A stretch of 64,000 nt of DNA from Stomoxys calcitrans (GCF_963082655.1 NC_081556.1:69301227-69365226), one strand, 5' to 3'. Counted from the stretch's first letter, positions 23,954-35,394 are shown. Notes: generated by a model from the sequence alone, not told the origin. Program-made: numbers and translations.

Positions 23954-25008
23954 TTTTTATACCCTCCACCATAAGATGGGGGGTATACTAATTTCGTCAT
24001 TCTGATTGTAACTACTCGAAATATTCGTCTGAGACCCCATAAAGTATATATATTCTTGATCGTCGTGAAATTTTATGTCGATCTAGCCATGTCCGTCCGT
24101 CTGTCCGTCCGTCCGTTTGTCTGTCGAAAGCACGCTAACTTCCGAAGGAGTAAAGCTAGCCGCTTGAAATTGCACAAATACTTCTCATTAGTGTAGGTCG
24201 GTTGGTATTGTAAATGGGCGATATCGGTCCATGTTTTGATATAGCTGCCATATAAACCGATCTTGGGTCTTGACTTCTTGAGCCTCTAGAGTGCAGAATT
24301 CTTATCCGATTGGGATTAAATTTTGTACAACGAGTTGTGTTATGATATCCAATAATTGTGCCAAGTATGGTTCGAATCGGTCCATAACCTGATATAGCTG
24401 CCATATAAACCGATCTTGGGTCTTGACTTCTTGAGCCTCTAGAGTGCGCAATTCTTATCCGATTGGGATGAAATTTTGCACGACGTGTTTTGTAATTATA
24501 TCTAACAACTGTGCTAAGTATGGTTCAAATCGGTCCATAACCTGATATAGCTGCCATATAAACCGATCTGAGTTCTTGACTTCTTGAGCCTCTAGAGTGC
24601 GCAATTCTTATCCGATTGGAATGGAATTTTGCACGACGTGTTTTGTTACGATATCCAACAACTGTGCAAAGTATGGTTCAAATAGATCCATAACCTTATA
24701 TAGCTGTCATACATACCGATCTTGGGTCTTGACTTCTTGAGCCTCTAGAGGGCGCAATTCTTATCCGATTGGAATGGAATTTTGCACGACGTGTTTTGTT
24801 ACGATATCCAACAACTGTGACAAGTATGGTTTAAATCGGTCCACAACTTTATATAGCTGTCATATAAACCGATCTTGGGTCTTACTTCTTGAGCCTCTAG
24901 AGGGCGCAATTCTTATCCAATTTGAATGAATTTTGGCACGTAGTATGATATCCAACAACTGTGCCAAATATGGTTCAAATCGGTTCATAACCTGATATAG
25001 CTGTCATA
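23954..25008 (+). mobile_element. INE-1-like element, A subfamily, 3' truncated
   Basis: Opens TTTTTTTATACCCTCCACC and GGGGGTATACTAATTTCGTC, then the CCATGTCCGTCCGTCTGTCC microsatellite and six units (CCATATAAACCGATCTTGG, GCCTCTAGAGTGCGCAATTC). It stops inside a unit at 25008, at the left border of the mariner palindrome; the 3' end is lost. Confidence 0.8.
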
Positions 25009-25404
25009 AAGGGTGATTTTTTTGAGGTTAGGATTTTCATGCATTAGTATTTGACAGATCACGTGGGATTTCAGACATGGTGTCAAAGAGAAAGATGCTC
25101 AGTATGCTTTGACATTTCATCATGAATAGACTTACTAACGAGCAACGCTTGCAAATCATTGAATTTTATTACCAAAATCAGTGTTCGGTTCGAAATGTGT
25201 TCATTCACCGTAACACATTTCGAACCGAACACTGATTTTGGTAATAAAATTCAATGATTTGCAAGCGTTGCTCGTTAGTAAGTCTATTCATGATGAAATG
25301 TCAAAGCATACTGAGCATCTTTCTCTTTGACACCATGTCTGAAATCCCACGTGATCTATCAAATACTAATGCATGAAAATCCTAACCTCAAAAAAATCAC
25401 CTTT
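25009..25404. mobile_element. Mariner-derived fold-back element (396 bp palindrome)
   Basis: Two 193 bp arms in inverted orientation around a 10 bp spacer (25202-25211) differ at only two positions that I can see. Each arm begins AAGGGTGAT or AAAGGTGAT and then TTTTTTGAGGTTAGG. Each includes an ATG followed by codons for MNRLTNEQRLQIIEFYY, the N-terminus of a Tc1/mariner-type transposase (27 codons at most). TA flanks both sides (25007-25008 and 25405-25406). It is a non-autonomous derivative made of two copies of the 5' end of the parent element. Confidence 0.85.
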
Positions 25405-25406
25405 TA

Positions 25407-25800
25407 CAAGCCAGCCCTCCTGCAATGGAGACAGACAGTGTCCTGCGAATGGAGACAAAGTCGGAACAAGAACGAAGGAAGCGCGCACGGCCCCTGAGTC
25501 TTAAACGACTTAAAGACTTTCAAGAGATGCCACATCCATCACGAAGGAGGAAAATAGTTTTCTTACGAAAGAGTGTCAAGGAAGCACAACAGAGATGAGC
25601 TGATTTTTTCATCGGTAGTGTCATCAGTCCCAAGTGGAGGATTTGGTTAGCGGTCGAATTTTCGAACATGTGTGGAACTCTGTATGGGTCCACCCATACA
25701 AATGATGAGCTGCGAGTATAGAGGGGACATATTACGCTGCATTTTGCGTCGGCGGCACAAACTAACAGCTTGCGCCCTCACAGGGAGCGTAGAGGGCGCA
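25407..25800 (+). pseudogene. LINE family 2 ORF1 fragment
   Basis: CAAGCCAGCCCTCCTGCAAT and GAAGGAAGCGCGCACGGCCC match 52360-52450. CCCAAGTGGAGGATTTGGTT and ACCCATACAAATGATGAGCT match the ORF1 core near 52640-52720. It starts exactly at the right border of the palindrome and decays after 25800. Confidence 0.7.
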
Positions 25801-26005
25801 TCTTTCCATCTTTATATCCATCTTCACTAGCTTGTTTAACATAAAGGAGTTTTTCGCCAAGTAAACTTTCCTTGTAAACTTCTAATATATTCTTCTTAAA
25901 CTTCCAATATATTCTTTAAGTAGATTATAATAGATATACTAAAAACTTTCCATTTTTGCACAACTCCATTATGGTTTTGTATTTATATTAATCTGCTGAA
26001 CGTGC

Positions 26006-26729
26006 AACAAGTAAAAGCGCGCTAAGTTCGGCAGAGCCGAATCTTATATACTCTCCACCATGGATCGCATTTGTTAAGTTCTTTTTTCGGCATCTCTTCT
26101 TAGGCAAAAAAGGATAAAAGATAAGATTTGCTCTACTATTAGAGCGATATCTTGAGAGGATCCGTCGAATAAGATTTCAAGCAAATCGGATAGGAATTGC
26201 GCCCTTTAGAAGCTCAAGAAGTCAAGTCACCAAATGGGTTTATATGACAGCTATATTAGGTTATAGACCGATTTGAACCATACTTGGCACAGTTGTTGGA
26301 TATCATAACAAAATACTTTGTGCACAATTGCATTCAAATCGGATAAGAATTGCTCCCTCTAGTGGCTCAAGAAATCAAGATTCAAGATCGGTTTATATGG
26401 CAGCTATATCAGGTTATTAACCGATTTGATCCTAATTTAGCACAGTTGTTGGAAGTCATAGCGAAACACGTCGTGCAAAATTCCAATCGGATAAGAATTG
26501 CTCCCTCTAATCAGAAGTATTTGTGCAAAATTTCAAGCGGCTAGCTTTACTCCTTCGGAAGTTAGCGTGCTTTCGACAGACAGACGGACGGACATGGCTA
26601 GATCGACATAAAATGTCATGACGATCAAGAATATATATACTTTATGAGGTCTCAGACGAATATATCGAGTAGTTACAAACAGAATGACGAAATTAGTATA
26701 CCCCCCATTCTATGGTGGAGGGTATAAAA
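26006..26729 (-). mobile_element. INE-1-like element, A subfamily, short complete copy
   Basis: Both ends are present in reverse orientation: AACAAGTAAAAGCGCGCTAA and TATGGTGGAGGGTATAAAAA. It has only about two to three internal units and a short GACAGACAGACGGACGGACA block, giving 724 bp against about 1,490-1,690 for the long copies. The upstream stretch 25801-26005 is unassigned AT-rich sequence. Confidence 0.8.
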
Positions 26730-27099
26730 ATACTCACACCATTGCACATTTAAAAGTGTGAGTATCACTGGTCTATACGCTCAAATACTCACCCTATCTT
26801 TCTAACAGGAAAAACGTGAGAGAATAATTATTGGTGCAGTAAACGAATAATCATGTGCGGCTATCGATACACTTGTACAATTGATGAGTTTTTTGTTTTA
26901 GAACAAAAGATAGGTCCTTTTACGGTAGCCGAAGCTGCTAAAGGGTTCACAATAAGTAGAGATGGGTTTCCACCTGTTAAATACCCAATGCTTCTGTATT
27001 TATTGGGCAAATACCCATTAAATACCTTTTTTGGGTATTTATAAATATTCAGATATTTTGGAAATTGAAATTATTTTGTAAATTTTTTTTTTTATAATT
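26730..27099. other. Unassigned sequence with ATACCCA repeats
   Basis: Near 26980-27045 AAATACCCA and GGGTATTT motifs recur in both orientations. An open frame at 26853-27044 has no recognisable domain. Nothing else is supported. Confidence 0.35.
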
Positions 27100-27680
27100 T
27101 TTTATTCTTTGTATCTGAAACTGACTTCCTGATCTCATGAAATCGGACTATAATTCTATTTAGCCGCTATATAGACCGATCTCAAGACTTAAAGTGATGA
27201 GGCAATTAATTCCTCATTTTTCATCCGATTTCGATCAAATTTGGCACAGTGAGTTCTAACAGACCCCTACCAATCTTCCGAAATGTGGTCCAGATCGGAC
27301 CACATTAGGGTATAGCTGCCATATAGACCGATTTCCCGACATAGTGTATTGAACCTATAAAAGGAGCACTTTTTATCTGATTTCTATGAAATTTGAAACA
27401 GTAAGCGTTGGTACTCCTCTACACCTTTTTGTTGAATATCGCTTAGATCGTACCATATTTGGATATAGCTGCCATATAGACCGATCTTCCGATATAGAGT
27501 ATTGGGCCCATAAAAGGAGCAATTTCCATCCGTGAAATTTTAAAAAGCGAGTTTTTATAGAGCCCTACACCTCTTTGTTGAATATCGTCCAGATTAGACA
27601 CTATTTCAACTGTCATTCAATTAACTTTCCGGATAGATTCAGTCCGACCGAACTTACTATGCTTTTATTCATTTTAGTGG
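27100..27680 (+). mobile_element. INE-1-like element, B-type units, 5' truncated
   Basis: Three units with TAGCTGCCATATAGACCGAT, CATAAAAGGAGCA and a TTGTTGAATATCG segment. It ends near 27675 with GTCCGACCGAACTTACTATG and CTTTTATTC, a decayed 3' end. Confidence 0.65.
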
Positions 27681-27792
27681 ATCCTTTTGTCTACACTCGG
27701 CAACTTGATGATATTTCAGCGTTAGAATAATATTTAATACACATCGCATTTAATGAACATAGACCTAAATTTAATTCATAATAATACATTTG

Positions 27793-29222
27793 TTAAACAA
27801 GGCTGTTTATTGTCGCCAACCCTCTTTGCCATTTACCTTAATGATTTACATGAACACTTGGAGGGAGGACTTCAAGTGGATCAAACTAACATTCGTCTAT
27901 TAATGTACGCGGATGATATAATAATAATGTCGGATAATCCGAGAACTTTACAACAAATGATCTACAACTTGGAATCTTACTGTGATAAATGGGGAATGGA
28001 AGTTAACCAGATAAAATCTGAGATAATGGTATTTAGGAAAGGCGGAAAACTTTCCACAAACGAAAAATGGGAATACAAAGGCGAACTGATCAGAATAGTA
28101 AATGAATAAAAGTACCTGGGACTGATACTAACTCCGAAATTATCATTTACTAAACACCTGTCAAAGAAAGAAGAAGCTGCAAAAATTGCTCTTAATTCCA
28201 CATGGAAACATTTTATTGCTAAACCATCCGTTAACCTAACCTCGAAGTGGAAATGTTTTTACGGTGCGCAGATATGGGGAAATTCCTACTTTAATGAGGT
28301 GGAAAAACTCTACCGATACTTTATTAAAAAAATATTGAAACTTCCAGAGGCCACTCCAAACTATGTAATCGCTCTAGAGACAGGATACGAACCTGGTTAC
28401 ATATATACTTATTCTTTGCACTTACAATACTTGTCGAAAGTGTTATTCGATCTCGAGAGCCGCAGACTGCCACATATACTAGCCGAAAAACTTGCAAACA
28501 AAAATCTAGCCTGGTTTAACGATTATAGTACCCAACTCTCGTTGCATAACATAAATAGTAATAATGTAAAAATAAATAAAAAATCTTGGATGAGTGCAGC
28601 ACAGTAACTTTTAATGGACATGAAAGCCAATAAGTTTAATGATCACTTACAAAAAGCGCAGCAAAGTGAAAACAGAATATATATGTAAATACCTCGATTA
28701 CAATGTTGGCCCCATGTATTGCACAGAAAAATTCAGCCAAGAACAAATAACTTTGATTCTGAAAGCTAGAGGTGATCTAATGTGGTTGAACTTTAATAAA
28801 TATAGGACCTCGAATGAACAAAGATGTTCATTGTGTAATTTGGGAAAAGCAGAAAATTTAGTCCATTTCATTGGCCGCTGTCCAGTATTATGAGATTTAG
28901 ACATTTTAATAGAACTCTATTGGATCAAACCGAAATTATTAGCATACTAAATGGTGGTGAAGGTTTTTGCTGGGTGAATTTACTAAACTTCTTAAAGGAA
29001 GCAAGAAAATATAGAAATATGTTAATAGAATAGTTTAATTACTAATTAAGAATAAAATTAAACAGAAAAATATAATAACTCAATACTCCGGCAGACGGTT
29101 TAATTATAAACCATGCTGTAAAATTCTTTAATATCAATAAGATATTTTTTGTAAAATTGTTTTATACATATTATAACGTTATATGAAATAAAGAACCATT
29201 GAATTGAAATTGAAAAAAAAAA
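27793..29222 (+). mobile_element. LINE family 3, 5'-truncated insertion with 13 bp target duplication
   Basis: Perfect flanking repeats AATAATACATTTG (27780-27792 and 29223-29235). The insert starts inside RT motif B (VKQGCLLSPTLFAIYLNDL), has motif C LMYADDIIIMSD, and ends with a CCHC-like motif (CSLCN, then HFIGRC). The 3' tail ends ATTGAATTGAAATTG plus a poly-A run. Stops at 28107 and 28605 and a frameshift near 28640 inactivate it. This lineage (CR1/L2-like by wording) differs from families 1 and 2, which end in CCTAA units. Confidence 0.88.
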
Positions 29223-29235
29223 AATAATACATTTG

Positions 29236-29653
29236 CGCCCATCTCTTCAACATATGAATTCGAATTACATAAAGAGGCAAATAGAGACACGCCAGTGTAA
29301 GGCTTTGGTTCAAATACATCGTTCAGTAGCGCTTCGGAAGGAAACTATAGATATTCAAAGATCACTTACGATAACGCACGTTGCAATTATCGAAATTGCA
29401 AAATTTTTTTTTTTTACCTAGTGTAGTCTAACCATCTGTTGCTGTTTGAAGTACCCAACTCTTCAAATATTCAATACATGGTTAGCTGTTTACAAAACTG
29501 TCTGAACAAGTTAAGTTGGCAGAATGGGCAATTGCAAGGACAACTACTGCAGCCATATGGCCTGACAAACTTATGGACTAATTTAACTGAACATCTACTG
29601 GCAGTAGATAAGTGATTACGCCTCAATAGGCTTCAACTTTTTGTTGTGTTTAC
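29236..29653. other. Sequence downstream of the dpr12 C-terminal exon
   Basis: Unique AT-rich sequence with a T run near 29402. On the minus strand it would be 3' UTR if the gene ends at 29654, or intron if the overlapping donor is used. I found no convincing polyadenylation signal. Confidence 0.4.
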
Positions 29654-29769
29654 TTACCGCATTCCTAATGTATTCACCAAGACACAGGGTGCCACTACGT
29701 ACATGAATATGGCTGCGATTCTGTCGGCAGATGAAGTTTTTCTTCTGGATATAGCCGCCATGTTATCTC
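29654..29769 (-). CDS. dpr12: dpr12-like gene, C-terminal exon
   Basis: After a CAG acceptor the exon completes the split Gly codon and reads DNMAAISRRKTSSADR, then IAAIFMYVVAPCVLVNTLG, M, R and TAA. The basic stretch followed by a hydrophobic tail fits a GPI-anchor signal or a terminal membrane segment, as expected for a Dpr protein. The NMAAISRRKTSSADR string is what I recall from Drosophila dpr12 and is the best evidence for this paralogue. The stop (29654-29656) overlaps a strong donor, GTAAGTA, beginning at 29657. The exon could therefore instead end at 29658 and splice onward in phase 2. It is 351 bp from the preceding exon. Confidence 0.85.
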
Positions 29770-30120
29770 CTGCAAATGAAAGCCATAGAATTATAAAAGC
29801 TCATGTGACTAATCTTATTGATGTGGATGCAAAAAATTCCAATTCCAATACCAAGAGTGGTACATAATAGCCCATCACACTGGTGCATATTAATTATTTT
29901 TTGAAAATTTTTTAGTTCTTAAATTTTAAACATAAAAATAACAAAGAAGACATATTTTTAGTTTTTAAAATATAATTGCCTTCATTTTGATACAACCGCT
30001 TATTTTTAACAAGTTGTCTAAGCAAAAACATTAATTAAATTGTAAATCGGTTGATTTTGTTGGTATGACAATGATGGTAAGATTGAATCTGCAATCTTAC
30101 ACTTTAATATTAGAACTTAC

Positions 30121-30334
30121 CCTTTGACACAAAGACGTATATGCTTGCTGGTTCCGTGTTGCTCGCCGAGCATGTGTAATTTCCAGAATCCGAAATTTGG
30201 GGCTCTCGTATGATTAGGCGGCTTTGCGTTCGTGGGCCCGGTGTTGTCTCGATTGATATATCCCGTCTAGAGTCATAATAATTGATCAGTCGCTCGTTCT
30301 TTTGCCAAAATACATATTGTGGTGGTGTTGGGCT
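30121..30334 (-). CDS. dpr12: dpr12-like gene, exon with the rest of Ig domain 2
   Basis: This exon encodes SPTPPQYVFWQKNERLINY, then DSRRDISIETTPGPRTQS, then RLIIREPQISDSGNYTCSAS and NTEPASIYVFVSKG. The core Trp (VFW) and the second Ig 2 Cys (NYTC, with the D-S-G-x-Y-x-C signature) are present. The acceptor ends TTTTTTACAG and the donor is GTAAGTTC. The length is 214 bp, starting in phase 0 and ending in phase 1, which matches the next exon. A LINE relic in the same orientation begins about 130 bp upstream of the acceptor. Confidence 0.93.
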
Positions 30335-30566
30335 CTGTAAAAAAGGTTGGATTACATTAGGTTAATTATTTTGGAAAATTTTTTATGGCTTTTTTCTCCA
30401 ATAAACCGCACTTAAAATTGCCTTATCCCAAGCCATAACATAGTTTTTTTTTTATTCCAGTAGGCAGGGTATAAGCGGCAGTCTGTCATGAGACGCACTT
30501 AGGTCCATTGTGATACCACATGAACAGAAGAAGGAAGATGCCTTCTAGTTCCTACCGGTGAACCAT

Positions 30567-31013
30567 TTAGACCGCTTTAAAAAGCTCAACAACTTGCGAA
30601 TGTTCACTGAAACTTAGCTTATATGTCGCTAGAGGCATACTCACAGATTCCAGTTCCTCTTGAATGTATAAGGAATTTCCTAGTAGCGCAAGCTTATCTG
30701 CTTTACAATTCACTGGAATATTTCTGTGGTCCGGGACCCAGAACAGGTGAAGTTTGAACAGCTCAACCATCTCGTAGTGACATCTGCGAGTGTCGAGGGC
30801 GGTTTTTGTATTCAGAAATACGTTCCTCAGGGATTTAATGGCTGCCTGCCTGTCTGAGAAGATATTTATGCCAGTTGTCGTTATGAAATTATATCTAAGC
30901 CATTCCCGCATTTCTGTAATCGCAAGGATCTCCGCTTGATAAACACTACAGTGGTCGAGTAACCTTCTCGATATGACAAGTCCAAGTTCATCAGTGTACA
31001 CTCCAAAGACCAA
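30567..31013 (-). pseudogene. LINE family 1 RNase H domain
   Basis: Reads VFGVYTDELGLVISRRLLDH, then CSVYQAEILAITEMREWL (catalytic Glu in QAE), INIFSDRQAAIKSLRN (Asp in SDR) and HLFWVPDHRNIPVNCKADKL (the H and final Asp region). The three acidic positions can be followed. It is an open frame of 148 codons ending in LATYKLSFS. RNase H removes the RNA strand during element copying. Confidence 0.8.
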
Positions 31014-31546
31014 CTGGTCGTCTAGCTTGTAACCACCCTTAAAAAAATCTATTTAACTTCTATTACCATGGATATTGCAGTTCCAATCGGTTCTATCAGG
31101 AAAAGTGGTACAGCACTTTTTATCAAAAAGCAGCTCAGGAACATCGGGCAATGAATAAAGGATAACACAGTACCCGTAGCAGCCGCATGGCCAAAAAGAA
31201 AGCCCCCCTAACCTCACAGCAGTGGTCGCAGCAATCTGTCTAGTCTCAGTACGGCTGTAATGCACAAACAAGCCATCCTTTGGATCCGGCTGAATATTGA
31301 GCAGTAGGTGGACTTTAAAGCGCTGTCCACCAGACCATAACACCACATAGTAATTTAGGTCTGACAACTGCAGTATATACCTAGTTCATGAGGCGCGGTC
31401 TAATCCATCAACTTTTGTTAACGGTTCTCTTGCAGGTACATAGGGCAAATGTCGCATTTCTTGTCCTTTCCAAAATGTTTGATTTGAAGTTCAATTTTCT
31501 GGCCACCGAAACACCCAGGTATTTTGCGCTTTCAGTAAATGAAACA

Positions 31547-32013
31547 ATAACAGCGACACGGTCGGTAGGACGGTGAAAATCCTAGAGAAGACGAGACTAT
31601 TACTGAATGGAAGTAAAAAGGAGGTTAGTATAGCTATTGGTATCATAACGGGACACATAGAACTACGAGCTCACTTTTGTAAAATCGGTGCGTCATGTGA
31701 TAGCATGTGTAGGGCAAAGGGGTAATATGATGAGACGTTGGAGCATTTCCTTTGTCATTGCCCGGCTTTCGCGTCTAACAGATGCCGGCACCTAGATGGG
31801 GACACAATACCATACATGAAGTAACTTAGGGGCACGGCATGGAAAACAATTAAGGATTTTGTAAGTAGCACGGAATTTTAATTTAGATTTCCTTTTCGAG
31901 ATTACTTTTACATTTTTAGAGCGCACAACAAGCCGATTACTGGCTTAGGTGTTTGTCTATAGTGCCATGGGGCAGATTTAATATCTGCACCTTTTTTCAC
32001 CCTAACCTAACCT
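31547..32013 (+). mobile_element. LINE family 2 tail inserted in LINE family 1
   Basis: A perfect 10 bp duplication AAATGAAACA flanks it (31537-31546 and 32014-32023). The insert is the family 2 C-terminus and 3' UTR: GAGAAGACGAGACTATTACT, TATCATAACGGGACACAT, CAACAAGCCGATTACTGGCT. It ends CACCCTAACCTAACCT. It is 5' truncated at the position matching about 54240 of the long copy. The element it sits in is older. Confidence 0.9.
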
Positions 32014-32023
32014 AAATGAAACA

Positions 32024-32960
32024 TTCTCTCCTCGCAAGGAGACAGTTGCCACTGTGTATAGCTTGTATCTACTGCTGAAAATAACTTCCGTCTCAGACCA
32101 CTTTCGGTAGCATACACCGCCCTCGTAAGCGGAGCTTGCTGAAGTATATTTCTAAAACTGATTGGAAACTTTCCCCTAACCTCAATAGCCCCGTCATCAG
32201 TATACGCGACCACTTTACACCATTTTCTTCCAGAGACAAAAATATATTGGTAATAGTTATATTTCAAAATAGAGGACAGTACACCTCCCGTGTTCCTCTG
32301 CTGACCCATATGTTTACATCCACTGATCCCAAGCCTGCAATAATGTTTATTTTGGTTAATAAGTTATTAATAAACTTACATATGATAGTGTTAATGCCTA
32401 GAAACTCCAGATCCTTCATGATTGATAGCTGACTGATCGTGCAGGGCTGTTCCAATAGACTTGCCCTTACAAAATGCTTGTTGTTGCCCAAAGATATGTT
32501 TCTATCAACCTCTCTGGAGCCTAATAGGACGAGAAACTTTCGTGTGTTAAGGTTTACATGCTTTTGGAATGAAAATGACCGTGTCCCTCCATTCCACAGG
32601 TATATAAAAAATGCTGATTCAAGCAGAGTATAGTTCCCTAAACCAAGAAGCAAGAAGAAGGTTATACATCATAAGGGCCTGGCACTTAAAGGGTCTCGAT
32701 TCAGACACAATTTCCCCAATAATCTCCGACGAATGCATAACAGTGACAACCTCTTCTGGCGCCACGTTGTGTTTCAACTAGTAGTTCTAGTGTTTCCTCA
32801 CTAGACCTTGTCCATACATTCTCTGACTTCCGAATATACCCCACCGTAATACAATAGGTCTCGAGGACGTAATCTTTCTTAGCCTTGAAGCTTAAGATGC
32901 ATCCTCCAAGGAGCTGCAGAGTTCCACCCATGATTTGTTCTGAGTTTTTTTCAGCTCGCC
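32024..32960 (-). pseudogene. LINE family 1 reverse transcriptase (reverse copy)
   Basis: Motif C reads KVVAYTDDGAIEVRGKFP, with the Asp pair kept. Motif B remains as GGVLSSILKYN. The upstream part includes KDLEFLGINTIICKFINNLL, and VGYIRKSENVWTRSSEETLE lies near 32800-32870. The fingers region between RPIS and motif A is largely deleted. Several stops. Confidence 0.7.
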
Positions 32961-33419
32961 TTTATATTTTCTAAGCTCAGCCTTATAGATGTCCCAATCG
33001 TGTGGTACTCTTGAGCTTTCGCCCTGTTGAAGAGTTTTCTGCAGTCCTTCCTAAGACAAACCATTTCGGGAGTCGCTGTTTGCCCTTGACTTGGCACAAG
33101 GACATGCTTACACAAGCGAGTCATTCAGGGCCGCTTGGCCATTATGTCTATGTCCTCCGCAGTTTCACTTCCTTTTTTTTTTGTCTAGAAGGAATAGTCG
33201 TGCAGAATTTGTGCTGAAGTTAATCCCAGTCCGCTATTTTACTGTTTAGCCGAGGTATTTTTGCCAAGGCTGAAACTAATACACTGATAATCAGAGAAGC
33301 AGTGGTCATCCCACACTTCGCAGTCGCATATCCTTCTGCTTACATCTTTCGATACAAAGGTGACATCTAATACCTCCTGCCTGTTTCTGGTAATAAAGAT
33401 CGGTTTATTCCCTTTATTG

Positions 33420-33800
33420 AAAAACGCTAGATTGCAGCTTATAATATATCAAAAAACAGCTCCTTCTTTTCGTTCATATCCAAACTTTCCCATATCTGGT
33501 GATGTGCATTAGCTTTCTGGAGTCAGGCTCTTTTTCCCTGCAGAAGCGGCTTCAACTAGTAACTTAAGGCTTGAAGGCTGCATCAGTGACCGAAGAAAAA
33601 ACACATTTAGACTACTCTTTACAAGAACACAGGCTCTGTGTCTTCCATTCTCCGTACCCTTGAGTAGGTTAAACGCAGAAACTCCTAGTACACGACGATT
33701 CCTCCACACACCCATGGTTTCTGGATAAGAACCACGTCAAATCCCCCAGCCATCGGAAGGACCTTTAATGCCGCCGAAGCGGCCCACCGATGGTGGAGAT
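33420..33800 (-). pseudogene. LINE family 1 endonuclease start (reverse copy)
   Basis: Reads FDVVLIQKPWVCGG, then KGTENGRHRACVLVKSS and SLKLLVEAASAGKKSL. It keeps the N-terminal endonuclease region that the 17.4 kb copy lacks. The metal-binding Glu of the family LIQEPW motif is Lys here (codon at 33718-33720), so the nuclease would be dead even without its frameshifts. Confidence 0.7.
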
Positions 33801-35394
33801 CTATCTGTAGAAACCATAGTCATGATTCAGATTTTCCACCACTGTTGCGCAACAGTTCGTCCCAATTAATATAGTCATATAGTAAACGATACGGTACTTC
33901 CAAAGTGCTCCATATGAGGATTTTTTTCTGCGAATACGATTCATATGCAAAGAACATAGTTTTATGACACTTATATAGAAAACATTAATTATAAAGTGCA
34001 CCACTACTGTAATAGTGATCAAGTGCGTCTATCTACTCAGAATAACATCCTGCCCAGTTCTTCTGTCCGGGTAGCCGCTTGTCTATCTGTTCGTTTTTAA
34101 GTTACCACGTTTTTTTTTATAGAATCCATAGATTCCATTTTTGGCATAAGAATAAATTTAAAGACTTTGCCCGATTTAAATACGATAAAGTTGGAACTTC
34201 AGTTCATCGGCTAGATTTCTTCTCGTTTAAGGTGAAGCAAAATCACGAACTTGTCCCACAGTAGTTGAGTAGGGTATGAAAATGTCTTATTTATAACCAG
34301 CAACAGATTTGATTATACTTCTCTATACAAGAACATGCGATGTGCACTTTGCTCTTAGTGATTTCACCCTCAAACGGTGCATACATAATTATTTTATATT
34401 TATTTAGCATATTTATTTTAGATAATTAAACAAAACAACAAAACTACGAGAAATTCAAATTAAAAGCAATTTCCATATGAAAGAGAACAATCAATTTGCA
34501 TAATATTTTTGTTCTTCGCACACACACACATATACACTTATATGCACACAAAGCGAGAGCAATGATAGAGATAAAAAAAGTAACAGGACATGTATTCTAA
34601 CCCATTTCTTGCTTGAATCCTTTCCACAGCACTTGTTACCCATAATGAATCTATGGATAAACAACCAAATTCGCCCATTTAACTGTTTGAGCAGTGGTGG
34701 GTGCATGTAAGAGTTGGTGGGAGGAGGATAAGCGACAGGATGAAGGATGAAAGCATAGTCAAACACAACAACTGTACAGCTGTAGAGATATGTGTTTAAC
34801 ATAGAAATCGCGGATTCGCGTATTTCACAAACAATCCTCCTTTGGATTGCATGCATAACAATGAATGGGAAAACACAATGAGAGCAGGAAACCTCCAACA
34901 AAACAAACTGAAATAAACTTACATTCTTACACAATAAAAGCAGATGAATTTCAATCTCAGTCTGCTACTGCTCTGGGTAGAGTTCCACACAGATGCAAGC
35001 TCTTGAGCGAGTTCTTTGCATAGATTTAGCTTTGCCAAAGACAAAACATTCAAAACCACTTTTCAAAGTTATTGTGATGAGCGACACAAGTTTTCCGACA
35101 TAAGCCCTAGACAAAAGTTTCTTATTACAATATGGATCCATAGGATCGACACCCATCTCCTCCCCCAAAAAAGGGGTTTAACATTTTATTCAACAATATT
35201 TAATTTTTCTATATAAGGAATATGCCATATGCCTCGCAGATGACGATTTCAAGTCTATTCATGATGTGTTTTCGTAGAATTTACTAATGTAGTTATCTTG
35301 TTTGCATGTTACCTTAAGACACACAAAAGACTGCACCGTTACTATGGAAGAGTATTACAACTGTAAAATTTTCTCTAAAGATATAATTGTGTGT
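33801..35394. other. Unique intronic sequence
   Basis: Within the 9.7 kb dpr12 intron. No repeat family is recognised. The minus-strand frame at 34491-34934 (147 codons) is low-complexity (CA/TG repeats near 34520) with no domain. Confidence 0.45.

Larger units (their letters stand above)
30466..33800 (-). mobile_element. LINE family 1, reverse-oriented long copy with a nested insertion
   Basis: Minus-strand copy from the endonuclease start (near 33800) to the 3' UTR (near 30466), in the same orientation as dpr12 and inside its 9.7 kb intron. The 3' UTR matches family 1 (TCCATTGTGATACCACATGA in the plus strand). It keeps RNase H but lacks the CCHC C-terminus: after the ATYKLSFS block it jumps to the final FKAV-like end. 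A family 2 tail is inserted at 31547-32013. Confidence 0.8.

Noticed and set aside
26958..29247. AGAGATGGG and CCCATCTCT as possible hAT termini
   Set aside because: The flanks show no 8 bp duplication and the interval holds unrelated insertions.
29646..29867. Plus-strand 73-codon frame
   Set aside because: It is the opposite strand of the dpr12 C-terminal exon and its acceptor region.
34491..34934. 147-codon minus-strand frame containing MGNKCCGKDSSKKW
   Set aside because: The MGNKCC start recalls fly Src64-type kinases, but nothing after it fits and no good splice donor follows. The rest is low-complexity.
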